64,000 nt of DNA, taken from IMG/VR virus record IMGVR_UViG_3300007516_000015, positions 1 through 64,000 of that record, one strand, 5' to 3'. Positions 61,187-64,000 of this stretch are shown one piece after another. The notes beneath the pieces were generated by a model. The model did no database searches, was not told the origin of the DNA, and saw only the letters and a list, made by a program, of their open reading frames with translations. Both the position numbers and the translations under genes were made by a program. Numbering within the stretch: position 1 is the first letter of the stretch; each line of letters opens with the position of its first letter. The DNA comes from a virus.

Positions 61187-61194
61187 TATTTATG
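61186..61194 (+). promoter_or_regulatory. Late-type motif ATATTTATG downstream of the early promoter
   Basis: 13 nt before the ATG at 61208 and just after the predicted start of the early transcript; may give a second, later start. Confidence 0.28.
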
Positions 61195-61207
61195 ATAAAG
61201 ATATGGT

Positions 61208-61378
61208 ATGAAATTAAACATAAAATTAAGGTTGAAAGAGGGTTTAAATCAAATAATCAACTGTAAAAAATGTGAATGGTCTTGGAAAAAATCTGAAAGT
61301 GGACCAGATATGTATTTTTGTCATAAATGTGGGCAAGATAATACACCAGATAATATAACCGAAAAATCAAAAAAATGA
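61208..61378 (+). CDS. Small zinc-ribbon protein, 56 aa
   Basis: Two CxxC pairs form a likely zinc ribbon: CKKCEW near residues 19-24 and CHKCGQDN near 38-45, preceded by a Lys/Leu-rich start (KLNIKLRLKEGLNQI). The pattern CxxCxWSWK...CHKCG is common in small phage proteins. The gene is short and sits right after the promoter region at 61143-61173. It overlaps the next gene by 4 nt (ATGA). It may bind nucleic acid or protein partners; its function is unknown. Confidence 0.7.
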   Translation: MKLNIKLRLKEGLNQIINCKKCEWSWKKSESGPDMYFCHKCGQDNTPDNITEKSKK

Positions 61379-61614
61379 AAGAAGAGTTTAGATACTTAAC
61401 CCCAACTGAAGTTAAAAATGAAATTAGGTCAGAGTTGGATTTTATAAAAAGCGAAACCAATACCACTTCAGTTAATAAAAGCAATTTTGTTAACCAAATT
61501 AAAAAAGGTTTGGGTGATGAGATTAAAACAAAGGGTAGGCAAGTAACAATAATAAAAAAAACCAAGACACAAAAAATAGTAGAATGGTTTACAAAGATTT
61601 TTACAAAATTTTAA
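61375..61614 (+). CDS. Small basic protein, 79 aa
   Basis: Starts within the previous stop (ATGA overlap). Helical N-terminus (RYLTPTEVKNEIRSELDFIK) and a basic tail (KGRQVTIIKKTKTQKIVEWF). No family recognised. Expected to be expressed with the zinc-ribbon protein and the 74-residue protein that follows after 1 nt. Confidence 0.5.
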   Translation: MKEEFRYLTPTEVKNEIRSELDFIKSETNTTSVNKSNFVNQIKKGLGDEIKTKGRQVTIIKKTKTQKIVEWFTKIFTKF

Positions 61615-61615
61615 A

Positions 61616-61840
61616 ATGAATTACGAACAACTTATTCAAACCGTTTCATCAATTGTTGAAGATGAAAGAATTCAAAAAATTGGGTTAACTCTAACCTATC
61701 AATTGCATGAATTAGAACATAATGGTATAAGCGAATCCATTTACAACAAACTTAACCCATTTTCAGTTGATTTCACCCCATCTGATGAATTCGAAGTTAT
61801 GTTGGGTGGAGTTCTTGTTAAGTTCAAGAAAAAATTGTAA
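61616..61840 (+). CDS. Small hypothetical protein, 74 aa
   Basis: Soluble helix-plus-strand protein (YEQLIQTVSSIVEDERIQKI; DEFEVMLGGVLVKFKKKL). Its TAA stop (61838-61840) is also the first three bases of the -7 box of the RNase HII promoter. Unknown function, third gene of the small unit starting at 61208. Confidence 0.5.
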   Translation: MNYEQLIQTVSSIVEDERIQKIGLTLTYQLHELEHNGISESIYNKLNPFSVDFTPSDEFEVMLGGVLVKFKKKL

Positions 61841-61845
61841 CTTTG
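61815..61845 (+). promoter_or_regulatory. Promoter TTG-N20-TAACTTTG, leaderless type
   Basis: TTG 61815-61817 and TAACTTTG 61838-61845, ATG of the RNase HII gene at 61850 after TTGA. The -7 box shares TAA with the stop of the upstream gene. Confidence 0.68.
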
Positions 61846-61849
61846 TTGA

Positions 61850-62464
61850 ATGGCAAAAGATAAAAAAATTTTAGAAGACTGGCCAAACTATAACCTTGTC
61901 GCTGGACTTGATGAAGTGGGTAGGGGTTGTGGTGCTGGACCTATCGTCACGGCAGCTGTAATAATGCCCAAAGCTTTTAACTCACCATTTATCAGAGATT
62001 CAAAGAAACTATCCGAGGCTCAAAGAAATGTAGCTTATAAGCTCATCTTAGACAACGCCATTTCTGTTTCTTGTTGTGCAGGGTCGGTTAGTGAGATTGA
62101 TTCGTTAGGAATCAACTTAGCGACATTTAAAACCATGCATCAGTGTATAGATGGTTTGGTGATAAAACCAGAATATATTTTGGTCGATGGAATCACATGG
62201 GAACCTTACACAGGGACAAACGCTGACAACACAAAAGTAAGTCTAATCCCAAAGGGGGATGACACCTACACATGTATCGCTGCTGCCGCTATTGTGGCCA
62301 AAGTGAGGCGCGATGAATACATGTGTAAAATCCATGCGTTGTTTCCGCGATACAATTGGGGTTCGAATAAAGGTTATTTAACACCAGACCATATTTCTGT
62401 TTTGAAGGAGATAGGGGTGAGTAGATATCATAGGAAACTTTATGTGAGGAATTTTGTGAAATAA
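61850..62464 (+). CDS. rnhB: Ribonuclease HII
   Basis: Cuts RNA in RNA-DNA hybrids and single ribonucleotides in DNA. RNase HII motif GLDEVGRG at residues 19-26 (Asp21, Glu22), third acidic residue Asp113 in ILVDGITW, and the fourth region AAAAIVAKVRRDEYM near residues 143-157 (CIAAAAIVAKV). Length 204 residues agrees with bacterial RNase HII. It adds to the FEN-type RNase H at 7325, so two distinct primer or ribonucleotide removal activities are encoded. Its own promoter places it in the early class. Confidence 0.92.
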   Translation: MAKDKKILEDWPNYNLVAGLDEVGRGCGAGPIVTAAVIMPKAFNSPFIRDSKKLSEAQRNVAYKLILDNAISVSCCAGSVSEIDSLGINLATFKTMHQCIDGLVIKPEYILVDGITWEPYTGTNADNTKVSLIPKGDDTYTCIAAAAIVAKVRRDEYMCKIHALFPRYNWGSNKGYLTPDHISVLKEIGVSRYHRKLYVRNFVK

Positions 62465-62466
62465 TT

Positions 62467-62496
62467 TTGTTATTTAAAAAATTATCCCTACTTTTG
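62467..62496 (+). promoter_or_regulatory. Promoter TTG-N19-TACTTTTG
   Basis: TTG 62467-62469 and TACTTTTG 62489-62496; start codon of the lipoprotein gene 10 nt later at 62507. Confidence 0.65.
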
Positions 62497-62506
62497 TATA
62501 AAATAA

Positions 62507-63061
62507 ATGAAAATGGATTCATCTAGAAAAAAAATTAAACGAGTTTTAACCGCAGTGGTTATCACTTTATGGTTTTTGATTGCTTTGTTGCTTATGATTT
62601 CATGTGGTAAAGAAATCACACCAGGAAATTACACTCTAGGTCAAGAACTACAAGATTCCTCAAATTGGCAATCAAACTACGTACCAGCTGGTGTTTTACC
62701 TAGTTTTGGAGTTGGTAACACCAACGAATTAACTGGAACAAAATGGGTTCTTGTTAGGTACAATATAGGAGGGTTTAATACTTTGTATCCTAACGATACT
62801 ATCATGTTTATTGAAAATAACCGTTATACGGTTAATAACAGCCCAATTTTTGACCATCGAACATATCAAATTTCAAACCTAGTTGGTTCACCAAATAAGT
62901 CATTATCATTGAATTTTTTCCCTACTTTTGGTGGTAGTATCTATTCTGGTCAAGTAGGTTAATTTTTCGTTTCTGACGGTTTTTCAAATGAAACTTATAT
63001 TAACTTTTCTGATTTATATAGCAACACAAACATAAATTCTTGGATTATTAGAATATTGTAA
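62507..63061 (+). CDS. Lipocalin-like lipoprotein with an in-frame TAA stop at 62960
   Basis: N-terminal region with basic residues, hydrophobic segment (about residues 12-32) and lipobox-like MISC before Gly-Lys-Glu, so a lipoprotein signal is likely. Then a lipocalin-like beta domain: TKWVLVRYNIGGFN, NDTIMFIENNRYTVNN, SLSLNFFPTFGG. The frame meets TAA at 62960-62962 after residue 151 but continues in the same frame for 32 sense codons (FFVSDGFSNETYINFSDLYS and on) to TAA at 63059-63061. The sense extension looks like the missing last strands of the domain. Possible readings are a nonsense mutation, stop-codon readthrough or a sequence error. Without readthrough the product is 151 residues. 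Confidence 0.6.
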
Positions 63062-63063
63062 TT

Positions 63064-63276
63064 ATGGAAATAAGAAAAATTTTACGAAAAAATATGCCGT
63101 TGTTTGTTAGAGAAATGATGGTTAGCGAATTAGATAAAACCAAATGTTCAACAAAATTTTTATCACATAATTTGAATGATGATACTATGGTTAACGTTAA
63201 ATGCCATGTAGATGGTGTTTTAGACTTACGTGGTAAGAAAGAGGAATACCGTATTATAGTTGCTGATAACTTTTAA
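63064..63276 (+). CDS. Small hypothetical protein, 70 aa
   Basis: Basic N-terminus (MEIRKILRKNMPLFVREMMV), then a short beta part (DTMVNVKCHVDGVLDLRGKK) and acidic end. No family recognised; Cys residues at 22 and about 44 are isolated. It starts 2 nt after the putative read-through end of the lipoprotein gene and is followed by the MazG-like gene. Confidence 0.45.
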   Translation: MEIRKILRKNMPLFVREMMVSELDKTKCSTKFLSHNLNDDTMVNVKCHVDGVLDLRGKKEEYRIIVADNF

Positions 63277-63296
63277 ACCCCAAGATGTAAAATACT

Positions 63297-63842
63297 ATGA
63301 AGTTTAAAAAACATAGAATCGTAACGGATAAATACCTAGGTTTTGAGTGTCAAGTATGGTATTTATGGTTTCCTTTTTGGGTTCCAATTAATTTAGGGAA
63401 CACACACAAGACTTTAGAAAAAGCAAAAAAGTTTATTGGGGAACCAGAAATAGTCTGGAGCTCCCGCGAATATAAGAACTTACCAAAAACACAAAACATG
63501 ACAATCATTGAAGAAATTAAGTTAGAAAGAGAAAAACAAGATGGTAAATGGGGTGAGCAAACACACCCTTGTTTAGACCAAACTTTACTAAATAGGGAAG
63601 GGGGTTGTACATCAGAGCGTATGTGTGAGAATTACGAAATACCATCTGAAACAAGAGCGAAATTTATGTGTGATAACTCATTTGAAAACGGGTCAGGAAC
63701 TTTCGCACATATAGCGGTTGAAGAACTCTCAGAAGTTATTAGTGAGTTCGACATCCATAAACGAAGAGAAGAATTAATCCAACTTACAGCTGTTTGTGTT
63801 GCTTGGATAGAATCTATCGATAGACAGATATTAGAAATGTAA
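63297..63842 (+). CDS. MazG-like NTP pyrophosphatase with N-terminal extra domain
   Basis: Residues about 68-181 resemble all-alpha NTP pyrophosphatases of the MazG/phage class: IKLEREKQDGKWGEQTHP, the metal-binding EExxE (Glu142, Glu143, Glu146 in VEELSEV), the second Glu pair Glu158/Glu159 and Asp175 in IESIDRQ. They probably hydrolyse non-canonical or signalling nucleotides. Residues 1-66 form an unrelated basic/aromatic domain (FECQVWYLWFPFWVPINLGN). An alternative start at Met68 would give a stand-alone enzyme; the upstream domain is in frame and the gap before it (20 nt) is normal, so I keep the long form. Confidence 0.65.
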   Translation: MKFKKHRIVTDKYLGFECQVWYLWFPFWVPINLGNTHKTLEKAKKFIGEPEIVWSSREYKNLPKTQNMTIIEEIKLEREKQDGKWGEQTHPCLDQTLLNREGGCTSERMCENYEIPSETRAKFMCDNSFENGSGTFAHIAVEELSEVISEFDIHKRREELIQLTAVCVAWIESIDRQILEM

Positions 63843-63845
63843 ACT

Positions 63846-64000
63846 ATGGAAATACAAGACATAATGAAAGCGTTGGCGATGAAAAAGATTTATACATCAA
63901 TGCAGTACGATTCTGAAAGAGACGAGATATATGTAGATTTAGAAACAAAAGCAAAAAGCCATCTTCATTTATATGAAGATGGAACCCTTAAAGGGAGATA
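63846..64000 (+). CDS. Partial ORF at window end
   Basis: Begins 3 nt after the MazG-like stop and stays open to the last base (at least 51 codons). Sequence MEIQDIMKALAMKKIYTSMQ with a strand pair after it (DEIYVDLETKAKSHLHLYED). The rest is outside the window, so no function can be stated. Confidence 0.4.
   Translation, partial: MEIQDIMKALAMKKIYTSMQYDSERDEIYVDLETKAKSHLHLYEDGTLKGR

Noticed and set aside
1-64000. tRNA genes, origin of replication or attachment sites
   Set aside because: No cloverleaf-like sequence or clear origin-type repeat cluster was recognised by eye; they may lie elsewhere in the genome.

Overview
The window looks like part of the genome of a large T4-related myovirus infecting a member of the Bacteroidota, probably a flavobacterium. 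The phage assignment rests on T4-type replication, recombination and nucleotide genes next to baseplate and tail genes, nearly all on the plus strand and tightly packed with 1-4 nt stop/start overlaps. The host assignment rests on AT-rich DNA, A-rich sequence instead of Shine-Dalgarno sites before most starts, Bacteroidota-type promoters (TTG-N19/20-TAnnTTTG), SprB-like repeats in tail proteins, an RpoD-like sigma factor of Bacteroidota size, and a small Hc1-type histone H1-like gene. Capsid, portal, terminase and DNA polymerase genes are not in the window. No tRNA gene or CRISPR array was seen.

Layout. 1-5 kb: a tail hub protein fused to two wall hydrolases, two unknown genes and two putative virion-associated genes. 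5-15.3 kb: replication and nucleotide block with ssDNA-binding protein, UvsX recombinase, FEN-type RNase H, an unknown protein, replicative helicase, NrdB, and an NrdA gene broken into two genes by a split intein with a free-standing nuclease gene between the halves. 15.4-43.5 kb: baseplate and tail block with gp25, gp6, a membrane protein, a series of large tail proteins, a small nucleotidyltransferase, a 1344-residue fibre built of about 75 YadA-head-like 14-residue repeats, and two paralogous distal tail proteins. 43.5-51.4 kb: RuvC-like resolvase, primase, PD-(D/E)XK nuclease, gp47/gp46 nuclease complex and sigma factor. 51.5-58.8 kb: membrane protein, amidase, spanin candidates, two acidic repeat-bearing putative virion proteins and a GH19 endolysin. 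58.9-64 kb: small accessory genes including the histone-like protein, the only minus-strand gene, a zinc-ribbon protein, RNase HII, a lipoprotein with an in-frame stop and a MazG-like pyrophosphatase.

Two promoter classes can be read. Eleven sites have TTG, a 19-20 nt gap and TAnnTTTG (or a near match), and lie before early-type genes; at five of them the start codon follows the -7 box by only 3-6 nt, which predicts leaderless or almost leaderless mRNAs. A second motif, ATATTTATA or ATATTTAATA without the upstream TTG, lies before virion and lysis genes and may be the late promoter. Rho-independent terminators separate the blocks, and one 40-nt perfect palindrome serves both strands between convergent genes.

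How the genes work together: sigma factor and promoter classes probably time expression; primase, helicase, SSB, recombinase, gp46/47, resolvase and RNases H copy and recombine DNA; NrdA/NrdB supply dNTPs after NrdA is rebuilt by protein trans-splicing; hub hydrolases and fibres handle entry; amidase, GH19 endolysin and spanin candidates handle exit.
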